From RPQJ01 sp963707145 (GTDB taxonomy: Bacteria; Pseudomonadota; Gammaproteobacteria; Steroidobacterales; Steroidobacteraceae): a stretch of DNA of 64,000 nt. The position numbers and the translations under genes are program-made. Under the pieces are notes generated by a model. That model ran no database searches and had not been told where the DNA came from. It worked only from the letters and a program-made list of their open reading frames with translations. Shown here piece after piece: positions 35,972-46,452 of the stretch. The stretch spans positions 186,001-250,000 of the forward strand of contig CAVPOQ010000004.1 of NCBI GenBank assembly GCA_963707145.1, in the 5' to 3' direction. Within the stretch, counting starts at the first letter, position 1. Every line of letters starts with the position of its first letter.

Positions 35972-37192
35972 ATGACGCACGCCCACGAGGCGCCCGCGGC
36001 CGGGCTCGCCCTGCCCGAATTGCGCCTGAAGCCCCACGAAGGGCGGCGCCTGGGCGCGGGACACCTCTGGGTGTTCAGCAACGAGGTGGACACGGCCCGC
36101 ACGCCACTGCCGGAGTTTCAACCCGGCGCGCTCTGCCGCGTGATCGGCGACCGCGACCATTTCCACGGCTACGCGTACGTCAACCCGCACGCGCTGATCT
36201 GCGCGCGCATCCTCGGCCGCGACGCGCGCTATCCGCCGGGCAAGTCGCTGCTGGTGCACCGCCTGCAGGTGGCGCTCGCGCTGCGCGAGCGGCTGCACGC
36301 GACGCCGTACTACCGCCTTGCTTACGGCGAGTCCGACGGGTTGCCCGGCCTCGTGCTCGATCGCTACGGCGACGTGATCGTGGGGCAGATCGGCACGGTC
36401 GGCATGGAGGCGCTCAAGGCCGAGATCGTGGCCGCGCTCGAGCAGGTGATCGCCCCGCGCGCCGTGGTGTGGAAGAACGACTCGGGTGCGCGCGAACTCG
36501 AGGGCCTGCCATCGTATGTCGAGACCGCGCTCGGCGAGGCGCCGGAGCAGGCGGTCGTTGAGGAGAACGGGGTGCGCTTCCGCGTGCCGCTCGGCGCCGG
36601 CCAGAAGACCGGCTGGTTCTACGACCAGGCCGCCAATCGCGCCGCGTTCCTCAAGTATGTCGAGGGCGCGCGGGTGCTCGACGTGTTCAGCTACCTCGGC
36701 GCCTGGGGTCTCGCCGCCGCGCGCGCAGGGGCGTCCGGAGTGCTGTGCGTGGATTCCTCGGCGCCCGCCCTCGATCTGCTGCAGACCTCGGCGCAGGACA
36801 ACGGCCTCGACGTCGAGGTCCGCCGCGACGACGCCTTCGACGCGCTCGCCGCGCTGCGCGAGGCCGGCGAGCGCTTCGACGTCGTGGTGGTGGACCCGCC
36901 CGCGTTCATCAAACGCCGCCGCGACATTGCCAAGGGACTGGCGGCCTACCGCAAGCTCAACCAGCTCGCCATGCAGCTGCTGCATCGCGACGGCATCCTC
37001 GTGTCGTGCTCGTGCTCGCACCACCTTGCGCAGGACGACCTGATCGCGGCGATCCAGCAGGCCGCGCGCCACCTCGGGCGCTTCGTGCAGATCATCGAGG
37101 TGGGCGGCCAGGCACCGGACCATCCGCTGCACCCGGCCATGCCCGAGACGCGCTACCTCAAGGCGCTCACCTGCCGCGTCGTGCACGACTGA
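35972..37192 (+). CDS. rlmI: 23S rRNA (cytosine-C5)-methyltransferase RlmI-type
   Basis: The 406-residue protein has an N-terminal PUA-like domain (LRLKPHEGRRLGAGHLWVFSNEV) followed by the class I methyltransferase. Visible are LAYGESDGLPGLVLDRYGD, KTGWFYDQAANRA, VLDVFSYLGAWGLAAARAG (SAM loop), the catalytic-type VDPPAFIKRRRD and VSCSCSHHL. RlmI methylates C1962 of 23S rRNA in E. coli. The ATG at 35972 is preferred to the longer frame since it begins the PUA domain. It is followed by a ClpP-like gene 29 bases downstream. Confidence 0.9.
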   Translation: MTHAHEAPAAGLALPELRLKPHEGRRLGAGHLWVFSNEVDTARTPLPEFQPGALCRVIGDRDHFHGYAYVNPHALICARILGRDARYPPGKSLLVHRLQVALALRERLHATPYYRLAYGESDGLPGLVLDRYGDVIVGQIGTVGMEALKAEIVAALEQVIAPRAVVWKNDSGARELEGLPSYVETALGEAPEQAVVEENGVRFRVPLGAGQKTGWFYDQAANRAAFLKYVEGARVLDVFSYLGAWGLAAARAGASGVLCVDSSAPALDLLQTSAQDNGLDVEVRRDDAFDALAALREAGERFDVVVVDPPAFIKRRRDIAKGLAAYRKLNQLAMQLLHRDGILVSCSCSHHLAQDDLIAAIQQAARHLGRFVQIIEVGGQAPDHPLHPAMPETRYLKALTCRVVHD

Positions 37193-37221
37193 CCGGGCCA
37201 CCGCCGCAACTGGGAGCGACC

Positions 37222-37779
37222 ATGCCCGAAGCCGCCGTCATCAAGTTCTACAGCCCGGTCAATGAGGCGAGCATCGGCTCGCTGATGCGCACCGTGGACC
37301 AGAAGCTGGCCGCGGGCACGACCGCGTTCACGCTGCTGATCTCGACTTCAGGCGGCTCCGTCTACCACGGGCTCACGGCCTACAACTACCTGCGCGGCAT
37401 CCCGGCTGAAGTCACGACCCACAACTTCGGCAGCGTCGACTCGATCGGCGTGGCGCTCTACTGCGCCGGCCAGAAGCGCCTGTGCGTGCCGCAGGCCCGC
37501 TTCCTGATGCATCCCGTGAGCATGAACTTCCGCGAGGGCGCGAGCTACGAGGAGCCGAAGCTGCTCGAACTGGTGAAGAGCCTGCGCGTGGACATGGAGA
37601 ACTGCGCGAGCGTGGTGGGAGCGAACACGCGCAAGACCAAGCGGCAGGTGTTCCGCGCGATGCTTGCACGCACGGCGCTCGACCCGGACGACGCGGTGGA
37701 GTGGGGGCTGGTGCAGGAGATCCGCCAGCAGCTCTTCGAGCCGGGTGCGGAGGTCATCCCGATCCAGCCGGGCGGGTGA
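37222..37779 (+). CDS. ClpP-like serine peptidase (S14 family)
   Basis: The 185-residue protein has the ClpP/crotonase fold: VIKFYSPVNEASIGSLMRTV, then ISTSGGSVYHGLTAYNYLRG, the nucleophile segment GSVDSIGVALYCAGQKR with a Ser, the catalytic His in ARFLMHPVSM, and an Asp-rich LDPDDAVEWGLVQEI. It differs from housekeeping ClpP (GxASMGA around Ser). It belongs to the group of stand-alone ClpP-like peptidases found in many proteobacteria. No clpX or tig is adjacent, so a dedicated unfoldase partner is not evident. The substrate is unknown. The frame uses ATG 37222, eight bases after GGGAGCG. Confidence 0.85.
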   Translation: MPEAAVIKFYSPVNEASIGSLMRTVDQKLAAGTTAFTLLISTSGGSVYHGLTAYNYLRGIPAEVTTHNFGSVDSIGVALYCAGQKRLCVPQARFLMHPVSMNFREGASYEEPKLLELVKSLRVDMENCASVVGANTRKTKRQVFRAMLARTALDPDDAVEWGLVQEIRQQLFEPGAEVIPIQPGG

Positions 37780-37887
37780 CGCGGCGGGACGCGCGACACG
37801 CCGGGGTTGGCAAGGCCCGGCGTGCCGCGCCAGCGGCTTCGCACGCGCCCGGTCCGTGCATCCCTGCGCAAGCGACCGGGACTTGTG

Positions 37888-38361
37888 TCACGAGCACATC
37901 GCGTAAGCCACCGCCGCACCGACGGCTGCGCCGAGGACGGCGCACACGACGCCGAGCAGGACGTTGTTCGGTGCCATCGCGGCACTTCCCTTTGGCGGAC
38001 GGATGATGATCATCGGGTCGAGCCTGTCGACGTTGGGCTCATTGTCGGCTTCGACTTCGTACTTGATCTGCGACGGCGCGCTTGCGCGCAACGTCTTCGT
38101 CACGCTCGACGACCTGACGCGCAGGTATGGGGCGTTGTCGGGGCCGGTGGTTCCGTCATCGACGCCTTCGAACGGCCAGATCCACGTCTGCAAGTCCAAG
38201 TCGAAGAATGTCACCAGGTACTCCGTGGTTCCACCCGTTCCCTGCCACGTGACTGTGCCGGACGGTGCCAGCAGCGCGTTCCCGTCCTTGCCCTTCCCGG
38301 TCACCTTCGCTTCGACCGTCCTGTTCTTCGTGTTCTTGATCTTGAGCTTGATCGTCGTCAT
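37888..38361 (-). CDS. Small protein with C-terminal glycine/alanine-rich membrane anchor
   Basis: The 157-residue protein begins MTTIKLKIKNTKNRTVEAKV, is beta-rich (TVTWQGTGGTTEYLVTFFDLDL, IKYEVEADNEPN), and ends in a single hydrophobic helix (LLGVVCAVLGAAVGAAVAYA) followed by MCS. It has no signal peptide, so it would be a tail-anchored inner-membrane protein. The ATG at 38361 was chosen because AGGGGAG lies nine bases upstream; the ATG at 38370 is too close to it. I do not recognise the family. It lies 16 bases downstream of the regulator gene and is probably cotranscribed. Confidence 0.6.
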   Translation of the reverse strand: MTTIKLKIKNTKNRTVEAKVTGKGKDGNALLAPSGTVTWQGTGGTTEYLVTFFDLDLQTWIWPFEGVDDGTTGPDNAPYLRVRSSSVTKTLRASAPSQIKYEVEADNEPNVDRLDPMIIIRPPKGSAAMAPNNVLLGVVCAVLGAAVGAAVAYAMCS

Positions 38362-38377
38362 GTCTTCCATCTCCCCT

Positions 38378-40735
38378 TCATTTGTTTGGGTCCTTCGTTG
38401 ACTCAGTGCCCGCTGCCGCGACTAAGGCGGCGACGTCCCGGTTCTCGAGCATCTCCGGGAACTCTGGATCCGCGACGAGCAGGCGGGCAGGATAGCCTGC
38501 CTCCAGAGCCTTGCGGGTCTCCTCGACCGCGCCGGCCAGGTTGCCGATCTGCTTGTAGACCATCGCGGCGTAGTAGTGCGCGTACACGTCCCCGGACGAG
38601 CCGGTTCGGGCAGACTCGAGTTCGATCGCTGCCTGCCTCGCCTGGCCCTGGCGAACCAGGTAGTACGCGAGCAGGGTGCGCGTCAGCGCGGATTCCGGGT
38701 TCACGGTGAGGTTCGCGCGCGCGAGTTCGGTCGCCTTCGCGTAGGCGGCCGGCGCCAGGCCGGTCTTGCCCGAAGTGCGCCGATAGGCATCGCCGAGGTT
38801 GCCCCACAGCTGGTGATCCTCAGGCGCCAGCCGGGTCGCCTGTTCGAACATGGCGACCGAGTCGTCGTAGCGTCCGGCGAAGTAGTAGGTCGTCCCGGTG
38901 TTGGAGTAGCCCCCACTGGTTGGCTCGATCTCCACCGACCGACGGAACGCGTCCGCGGCTTCCTCGAAGTCGCCGCCGAGGAACAGGACCCCGCCGAGGT
39001 TGCTCAGCAACAAGGCGTTGCGCGGCGCGAGTTCGAGGCCGCGCCGGTACTGCGCGATCGCCTCGGGCAGGCGTCCCTGCTGCCAGAGGAATCTCCCGTA
39101 GGCTTCGTAGCCGAGCCAGTAGCGTGGCCGCAGTCGAATCGCCTCCCGGAAGGCGCTATCGGCCGCCGCAAGGTTGCCTTGCGCCGCGAGCGTCGTGCCG
39201 ATGCTGACCTGCGCCTCGACCCGGTTTGGATCCAGTGCAAGGGCCCTGCGGTACTCCCGCTCGGCCGGCGCATGCTGTCCGGTCGCTTCGTACAGTTTCC
39301 CGAGCGCCTCGTGTACGTCTGGCAGCGCGCTGTCGAGGCGCACCGCCTGTGCGCAGGCCCGCTCGGCATCGGCGACGGCCGGTGCGGCGTTCAGACTCGT
39401 GTACCGCAGCACATGCGTCTGGCAGAGGCCGGCATGGGCCTCGGCGAACGTCGGGTCGATGGCCAGCGCCTCGTTGAACCGCTGCAGCGCCCGGTCGAGC
39501 GACGCAGCAGCGTCGCCGGGCTGCCGCAGCTCGCTGATTCCCTGCAGGTAGGCCTCGTAGGCTCCGCGCTGCGCGGTTGGGCGTTGCCGCAGGCGCTCGC
39601 GCGTCTCGGGTGCGAGCACGATCCGCAGCGCCTCGATCACCGAGCCGGAGATGTTGTCCTCCACGCTCGGCAGCTCCGTAACCGGACGCCGGTAGGTCTT
39701 CGACCAGACATGGAAGCCGCTCTGCCCGTCGATGAGCTGGGCTGTGACAAGCAGTGTGTCGGCATTGCGCCGGATGCTGCCCTCGAGCACGTATTGGACG
39801 CCGAGCGAGGACGCGATCTCGCCGATGGCGAGTTGCTTGCCCTTGAAGCTGAATGCGGACGTCCGGGATGCGACCTCGAGATCCGGCACGCGGGTCAGCT
39901 GGTTCGCGAGTTCTTCCGCGAGCCCGTCGCCGAGGAACTCGTTGGCGGGATCGCCGCTCAGGTTGTCGAAGGGCAGCACGGCGATCGAGCGGTCCTCGAC
40001 GGCGGGCGCCGCCCGCTCCCCGAGCCATTGCGAAAGTCCGTAGGCGAGGCTGCCGAGGATGCCGAGCCCGACGAGGCCGATGGCCAGCGGACGCAGCACC
40101 GTCCGGCGCCAGGACGGCGCGACCACCGGCGAGGCCGGCCTGTAGAACCACGCCAGTGCGAGGACCACCGGCAGGCCCAGCAGGCCCAGCAGGATCACAA
40201 ACCTGACCGCCGATTCCGGCAGTCCTAGTTTCGGCAGGATCACGTCCGCGCTCTGGATCAGCGTCGGCGCCGCACCGAGGTACAGCGCGCCGAGCTTGAT
40301 CACGCGCTGCTCCGGGCTGCCTGAGAGCAGCGCGGTCGTCACGCGCGTCCACCACGACGGCTCGCTCGTGGACGCAGCGGTGTGCGCCGCGGTGGCGAGG
40401 CGCTGCCGGTCGGTCTCCGTGAGCGGCTGCGGGTCGACGACCAGCCGGTAGCCGTGGCCCGCAACCGTCTCCACGTAGCGGTGCTGCCGCGGGTCGTCGC
40501 CGAGCGCGCGGCGCAGTTCTCCGACGCATCGTACGAGCGCGTCGTCGGAGCCGGTGCCGCCGGGCCACGCCCGCTCGATGAGTTCGCGGCGCGCGACCGT
40601 CTGGCCGGGCTGCCCGGCGAGCGCAATCAGCGTGGCTGCCATCCGCGGCGTGAGGCGCTGCAGACCGTCCGGCCGCAGCACGACACCCGCGGCCGGGTCC
40701 ACGATCAGCTCACCGAGACGGAATCCTTCTCGCAT
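38378..40735 (-). CDS. Membrane-linked transcriptional regulator with TolB-like and TPR domains
   Basis: The 785-residue protein has an OmpR-type winged helix (about 1-95; LTPRMAATLIALAGQPGQT, ALVRCVGELRRALGDDPR, HRYVETVAGHGYRLV). A linker and hydrophobic segments follow (about 130-240). Next comes a TolB-like region (IAVLPFDNLSGDPANEFLGD, DGLAEELANQLTRVPDLEV, LGVQYVLEGSIRR), then at least seven TPR repeats (VEAQVSIGTTLAAQGNLAAA). This CadC-like architecture, in which a cytoplasmic DNA-binding domain is tied to a membrane sensor, is common in Xanthomonadales. The gene's target is unknown; self-regulation of the downstream small protein gene is plausible. The ATG at 40735 begins the winged helix. 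Confidence 0.88.
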   Translation of the reverse strand: MREGFRLGELIVDPAAGVVLRPDGLQRLTPRMAATLIALAGQPGQTVARRELIERAWPGGTGSDDALVRCVGELRRALGDDPRQHRYVETVAGHGYRLVVDPQPLTETDRQRLATAAHTAASTSEPSWWTRVTTALLSGSPEQRVIKLGALYLGAAPTLIQSADVILPKLGLPESAVRFVILLGLLGLPVVLALAWFYRPASPVVAPSWRRTVLRPLAIGLVGLGILGSLAYGLSQWLGERAAPAVEDRSIAVLPFDNLSGDPANEFLGDGLAEELANQLTRVPDLEVASRTSAFSFKGKQLAIGEIASSLGVQYVLEGSIRRNADTLLVTAQLIDGQSGFHVWSKTYRRPVTELPSVEDNISGSVIEALRIVLAPETRERLRQRPTAQRGAYEAYLQGISELRQPGDAAASLDRALQRFNEALAIDPTFAEAHAGLCQTHVLRYTSLNAAPAVADAERACAQAVRLDSALPDVHEALGKLYEATGQHAPAEREYRRALALDPNRVEAQVSIGTTLAAQGNLAAADSAFREAIRLRPRYWLGYEAYGRFLWQQGRLPEAIAQYRRGLELAPRNALLLSNLGGVLFLGGDFEEAADAFRRSVEIEPTSGGYSNTGTTYYFAGRYDDSVAMFEQATRLAPEDHQLWGNLGDAYRRTSGKTGLAPAAYAKATELARANLTVNPESALTRTLLAYYLVRQGQARQAAIELESARTGSSGDVYAHYYAAMVYKQIGNLAGAVEETRKALEAGYPARLLVADPEFPEMLENRDVAALVAAAGTESTKDPNK

Positions 40736-40869
40736 CGGAGGGTGCGTGCTCGCGACAGTCGTCGGGCAACATAGCACAGCGGGGCGTCGCCCCGGCTGCA
40801 GTCGCGGCGCGACCGGGTCGCGGCCGTGCCTCGGCAACCGGCCGGCAGTTTCCCTAGAATACGCGTCTG

Positions 40870-41661
40870 ATGTTCGTCTACCCGCACCCCGATCCGATCG
40901 CCTTCTCGCTGGGGCCGCTGCACGTCCACTGGTACGGACTCATGTACCTGGTTGGTTTCGCCGGGGCGTGGTGGCTCGCGCGGCGTCGCGCAGCCGGCCC
41001 GGGCTCCACCTGGACGCCGACCGAGGTGGACGACCTGATCTTCTACTGTGCGCTCGGCGTGATCCTGGGCGGACGGATCGGCTGGATGCTGTTCTACGGC
41101 ACCGAGGGCATCCTCGAGGATCCGCTGAGCGCCGTGCGCGTGTGGGAGGGCGGCATGTCCTTCCACGGCGGCCTGATCGGCGTGCTGGTCGCGCTCGCGC
41201 TGTTCGCGACCCGCCGCGGCAAGCGCATCGCCGACGTGTTCGACTTCACGGCACCGCTGCCGGCGATCGGCTTCGGCGCCGGACGCATCGGCAACTTCAT
41301 CAACGGCGAGCTGTGGGGCAAGCCCACCGAGGTGCCCTGGGCCGTCGTGGTGGACGGCGTGGCGCTGCACGCCTCCCAGCTCTACGAGGCGTTCCTCGAG
41401 GGTCTGGTGCTGTTCGTCATCCTGTGGTGGTTCACGGCGAGGCCCAGGCCGCGCCTCGCGCCGTCGGGACTCTTCCTGCTGTGTTACGGCGTGTTCCGCT
41501 TCGCCGTCGAGTTCGTCCGCGTGCCGGACGCGAATCGCGGCTACCTGCTGTTCGACTGGATGACGATGGGGCAGATCCTGTCGCTGCCGATGATCATCGC
41601 CGGGGTCTGGCTGCTCGTCGTGGCCTACCGTCGCCGCGAGCCTTCCGGCAACTACGCCTGA
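40870..41661 (+). CDS. lgt: Phosphatidylglycerol:prolipoprotein diacylglyceryl transferase
   Basis: Lgt attaches diacylglycerol to the lipobox cysteine of prolipoproteins in the inner membrane. The 263-residue protein starts MFVYPHPDPIAFSLGPLHVHWYG and shows the Lgt signature GAGRIGNFINGELWG, WEGGMSFHGGLIG and the catalytic-region HASQLYEAFLEG. About seven membrane helices are expected. It is followed by thyA after three bases, the usual order in gammaproteobacteria. At least two lipoproteins in this window (7271-8227, 59077-60285) would be its clients. Confidence 0.97.
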   Translation: MFVYPHPDPIAFSLGPLHVHWYGLMYLVGFAGAWWLARRRAAGPGSTWTPTEVDDLIFYCALGVILGGRIGWMLFYGTEGILEDPLSAVRVWEGGMSFHGGLIGVLVALALFATRRGKRIADVFDFTAPLPAIGFGAGRIGNFINGELWGKPTEVPWAVVVDGVALHASQLYEAFLEGLVLFVILWWFTARPRPRLAPSGLFLLCYGVFRFAVEFVRVPDANRGYLLFDWMTMGQILSLPMIIAGVWLLVVAYRRREPSGNYA

Positions 41662-41664
41662 GAC

Positions 41665-42459
41665 ATGCGCCAATACCTCGACCTGATGCGCCACGTGCTC
41701 GAGCACGGCGCGCGCAAGACCGACCGCACCGGGACCGGCACGCTCGCCACCTTCGGCTGGCAGATGCGCTTCGACCTCGGCGCCGGTTTCCCGCTCGTCA
41801 CCACGAAGAAGCTCCATGTGAAGTCGATCGTGCACGAGCTGCTCTGGTTCCTGCGCGGCGAGACCAACGTGCGGTATCTCCGCGAGCACGGCGTCACCAT
41901 CTGGGACGAGTGGGCGGACGAGCAGGGCGAACTCGGCCCGGTCTACGGCGTGCAGTGGCGCGCCTGGCGCGCGGCCGACGGGCGCACGATCGACCAGATC
42001 GCGGCGGCCGTGGAGCTGATCCGGCGCGATCCGCATTCGCGCCGCATCCTCGTCAATGCCTGGAACGTCGGCGAGCTCGAACAGATGGCGCTCACGCCCT
42101 GCCACGCGCTGTTCCAGTTCTACGTCGCCGACGGGCGGCTTTCGTGCCAGCTCTACCAGCGCAGCGCCGACGTCTTCCTCGGCGTGCCCTTCAACATCGC
42201 GTCCTACGCGCTGCTCACCCACATGATGGCGCAGCAATGCGGTCTCGGCGTGGGCGAGTTCGTCTGGACCGGCGGCGATTGCCACCTCTACCTCAACCAC
42301 CTCGAGCAGGCGCGCCTGCAGCTCGCGCGCGAGCCGCTGCCCCTGCCCACGCTACTGATCAAGCGCCGTCCCGACTCGATCTTCGACTACCGCTACGAGG
42401 ATTTCGAGGTCGCCGGCTACCAGTCACATCCCGCCATCAAGGCCCCGATCGCCGTATGA
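41665..42459 (+). CDS. thyA: Thymidylate synthase
   Basis: ThyA methylates dUMP to dTMP with methylene-tetrahydrofolate. The 264-residue protein has the catalytic Cys146 in LTPCHALFQFYV and the N-terminal RTGTGTLATFGWQMRFDL. Near the C-terminus are CQLYQRSADVFLGVPFNIASYALL and the dUMP-binding FVWTGGDCHLYLNH. Length and key residues match E. coli ThyA. Its TGA overlaps the ATG of the SET-domain gene, and folA follows that, so the folate cycle genes are coupled through the SET gene. Confidence 0.98.
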   Translation: MRQYLDLMRHVLEHGARKTDRTGTGTLATFGWQMRFDLGAGFPLVTTKKLHVKSIVHELLWFLRGETNVRYLREHGVTIWDEWADEQGELGPVYGVQWRAWRAADGRTIDQIAAAVELIRRDPHSRRILVNAWNVGELEQMALTPCHALFQFYVADGRLSCQLYQRSADVFLGVPFNIASYALLTHMMAQQCGLGVGEFVWTGGDCHLYLNHLEQARLQLAREPLPLPTLLIKRRPDSIFDYRYEDFEVAGYQSHPAIKAPIAV

Positions 42460-43124
42460 AGAAAGCCAAGCAGACCCGCAAGACCCCGGTCCACCACGCC
42501 CACATGCGCCACGCCGTACGAACGGTGGCGGGCGCCGAGCCAATGTTCGCGGTGCGCCGCTCGCGCATCCACGGCAGCGGCGTGTACGCCACGCGTCGCA
42601 TCCGCAAGGGGACGCGCATCGTCGAGTACCTCGGCGATCGCATCAGCCACGCCGACGCGGACGATCGTTATGCGGCCAAGGGCCAGGATAACGGCCACAC
42701 CTTCCTGTTCGTGGTGGACGACGACGTCGTGATCGACGCGGGTGTCGACGGCAACGACGCGCGCTTCATCAATCACTCCTGCGACCCGAACTGCGACACC
42801 GTGATCGAGGGTGGCCGGGTGTTCATCGAGGCGGCGCGTACCGTCCAGCCCGGCGAGGAACTTGGCTACGAGTACGGCCTCACCTGGGAGAGCACGGACG
42901 ACCCGGACGAACTCCTGAACTACGCCTGCCGCTGCGGAGCTGCCAAATGCCGCGGCACGATGCTCGCCGAGGAGCCGCTGGACAAGCCCCTCGCGAGGAA
43001 GCGCCCCAAGAAGCGCGCGAAGACGAAGGCGCGCCGAACGGCGGCGAAGCGGCCCGGGAAGTCCGCCGCCGGCGGGACTGCGCGGTCCGGCGGCAAGACG
43101 GCCGGCAAGCGCGCCCGCCGTTGA
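42456..43124 (+). CDS. SET-domain lysine methyltransferase-like protein with basic tail
   Basis: The 222-residue protein has a SET domain (about 27-150): AVRRSRIHGSGVYATRRI, DRISHADADDRY, the SAM-site motif RFINHSCDPNC and the catalytic-type GEELGYEYG. It is closed by a post-SET-like CRCGAAKCRG zinc cluster. The last 45 residues are a Lys/Arg/Ala tail. SET proteins methylate lysines on histones or other proteins. In bacteria they are scattered and often lack known targets. The complete motif set suggests a functional enzyme, and the tail may bind nucleic acid. It starts inside the thyA stop (ATGA) and its stop overlaps the folA start (TTGA). Confidence 0.88.
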   Translation: MKKAKQTRKTPVHHAHMRHAVRTVAGAEPMFAVRRSRIHGSGVYATRRIRKGTRIVEYLGDRISHADADDRYAAKGQDNGHTFLFVVDDDVVIDAGVDGNDARFINHSCDPNCDTVIEGGRVFIEAARTVQPGEELGYEYGLTWESTDDPDELLNYACRCGAAKCRGTMLAEEPLDKPLARKRPKKRAKTKARRTAAKRPGKSAAGGTARSGGKTAGKRARR

Positions 43125-43608
43125 GGATCGTCTCGCTGGTGGTCGCGGCCGACGAGCAGGGCGGCATCGGTCGGGACGGCGGCCTGCCCTGGCACCTGCC
43201 CGAGGATCTGAAGCGCTTCAAGGCGCTGACGATGGGCAAGCCTATCGTGATGGGCCGCCGCACCTGGGACTCGATCGGCCGTCCGCTGCCCGGTCGGCGC
43301 AGTCTCGTCGTCTCGCGCCAGCGCGGCCTCGCGATCGAAGGCGCCGAAGTGATCGACTCGCTCGAGGCAGCGTTGCGCGCGGCGCGCGACGCGCCCGAGG
43401 TCTGCGTGATCGGCGGCGCCGAGCTCTACCGGGCGGCGTTGCCGCTCGCCGACCGCATCTACCTCACCCGTGTGCACGCGACCGTGGACGCCGACACGTA
43501 CCTGCCGCCGCTCGACCTCGCCGCGTGGGAGCAGGTGTCCTGCGAGCGCCATCCGGCCGACTCGCGCCACGCCCACGCCTTCAGCTTCCTCGAACTGCGC
43601 CGTGGTCT

Positions 43609-44879
<1,271 letters not shown>

Positions 44880-44883
<4 letters not shown>

Positions 44884-45722
44884 GGTGGCACCCGGGGCGT
44901 CATCTCCGCCGTGGGATAGAGCACGGGCCGGCTGGGCGCCGCGTCGGCAGCGAACGCGGGCACGTGCAGGTCGAGCAGGTACAGGCCATCGTGCGCGGTG
45001 TCCGGGACGTAGGCGAGTTCGGTGACGAGCGCGCGTCCGCGTCGCGCCTGGCGCGCGTCGCGAACCCCCGGTGGCAGCCCCCAGAACGTGCGATGCGCGA
45101 GCAGCGCTCCGCCGTCGTCCGCGCGGTCGAGGCTCGGCAGGTCGACGACCAGTGAGGTCACGGCGCGCTCCACCACCCAGCTCATGGCGTCCGCGGTGAA
45201 GTAGGGTGCCGGGCAGGCGCCGGCGTAGACCTGCTGCCGCTTGCCCGGATCGTTCGGCAGCGTGCGCACCACCAGCGCCGCCCACGGGTCGTCCGCCCAG
45301 CGCGACGCCGCGGCGCCGAGCAGCGCACCGGTGATGACGGGATCGTCCGGGGCGTGCCGTCCCGCGGGCTCCACACCCGCGGCGGCGAGCGGCTGCGGCC
45401 GCACCGTGACGAGCAACGCGAGCATCGGTGCCGCGGGCGTCAGCGTGGCGAGCGCAATCGCGTCGTCGGTCAAGTGGCCGACGCACTCGGTGTGCGTGCC
45501 GTGGCAGTGGGGCGCGAACGTGTACACGCCGCAGTTGCAGCTCGCCCCGCTGGACACCGCACCGCTGAAGTGCCCGGCGCGAAGCGGCTCGGCCCGCGCC
45601 GGCGCCTCGGCGAAGAAGCGCGGCTGCGGGCCCGGGAACTCGAGGGTGATCGCGAGGTCGACTGGCAGGGCGAGATCGGCGCGCCACCGCCGACCGTGGG
45701 TGATGAACTCCAGTTCGAGCAT
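44880..45722 (-). CDS. Cyclase-family hydrolase, probable arylformamidase
   Basis: The 280-residue protein belongs to the cyclase/arylformamidase family, with the metal motif in FAPHCHGTHTECVGH (HxGTHxD-type with Glu) and RTFWGLPPG near the end. Such enzymes hydrolyse N-formylkynurenine when found with kynU. The family also contains isatin hydrolase and others. The coupling to kynU (stop TGA overlapping the kynU ATG) supports a kynurenine role. Here the Asp of the classical HTGTHxDAP motif is replaced by Glu, and the sequence is longer than standard KynB, so I give no symbol. Expression is from a divergent promoter with the gene at 45802. Confidence 0.75.
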
Positions 45723-45801
45723 GTCGGTCGGCGCGGGGGGCCCTGCGGGACGTGTGGCAGTATAGGCGCGGGCCCCGGCTCCGGGGCAGGAGGTCGGTGC
45801 G

Positions 45802-46452
45802 ATGAGACGCTCTGCAATGAGTCGCGGCGGAGGAGCCCGGATCGCCGGCGCGCTGCTCGCGTTCGCCTCCGTCGCCCACGCGCAGGAGACGTCTCCCGCC
45901 GACGGGCAACCCGACGTCGTCAATGCGGTGCGGGTCGAGCGTCAGGTCGACCTCGTGTACATGGGGTTCACCACCTACTACTCCTGCGACGGCCTGCGCA
46001 GCAAGGTGCGGCGCGTGCTCGAGGACCTCGGACTGGGCGACGGTCTCAAGGTCACGGTCCGAAACTGCATCCGTCTCACGGGTCCCGAGTTGATGCCGAT
46101 GGCGCGCATCGTCGCCCGGGTGCCCGTGGAGGCCACGCCCGAAGTGCTGGCGCAGCTCGCGAGCGACGCCTCGAAGCGCGAACTCGCGGCGCGGGTCAAG
46201 GGCGAGGCCCCCGTCGAGGCCACCGCTCAGTTCCCCGCCCGGCGCAAGCGCGTGCAGTTCGAGTCCAGCCCGCTGGGCGATCTCCAGTTCGGCGACTGCG
46301 AACTGATGGAGCAGATGCGCGACCGCGTGTTCCCCGCGCTCGGCGTCACGGTGGTCGAGGACCGCACGCACTGCGTGCCGCGCCAGGTGACGCTCTACCC
46401 GATCCACATGGTGGTCGAGGTGCTGGAGGCAGTGCCTCCGGCGGCGCCATGA
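45802..46452 (+). CDS. Periplasmic protein of unknown family
   Basis: The 216-residue protein starts MRRSAMSRGGGARIAGALLA with a signal peptide ending VAHAQ. The mature part shows VDLVYMGFTTYYSCDGLRSK, KVTVRNCIRLTGPELMPMA, PRVARVP-like IVARVPVEATPEVL and DRTHCVPRQVTLYPIH. Four cysteines suggest two disulphides. I recognise it only as a protein of the type common in Xanthomonadales with no assigned function. A GGAGG lies eight bases before ATG 45802. Its stop overlaps the SDR start (ATGA). Confidence 0.65.
   Translation: MRRSAMSRGGGARIAGALLAFASVAHAQETSPADGQPDVVNAVRVERQVDLVYMGFTTYYSCDGLRSKVRRVLEDLGLGDGLKVTVRNCIRLTGPELMPMARIVARVPVEATPEVLAQLASDASKRELAARVKGEAPVEATAQFPARRKRVQFESSPLGDLQFGDCELMEQMRDRVFPALGVTVVEDRTHCVPRQVTLYPIHMVVEVLEAVPPAAP

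Noticed and set aside
37797..37823. Hairpin CACGCCGGGG...CCCGGCGTG after the ClpP-like gene as a terminator
   Set aside because: The stem is good but there is no T-run on either side, so an intrinsic terminator is not supported.
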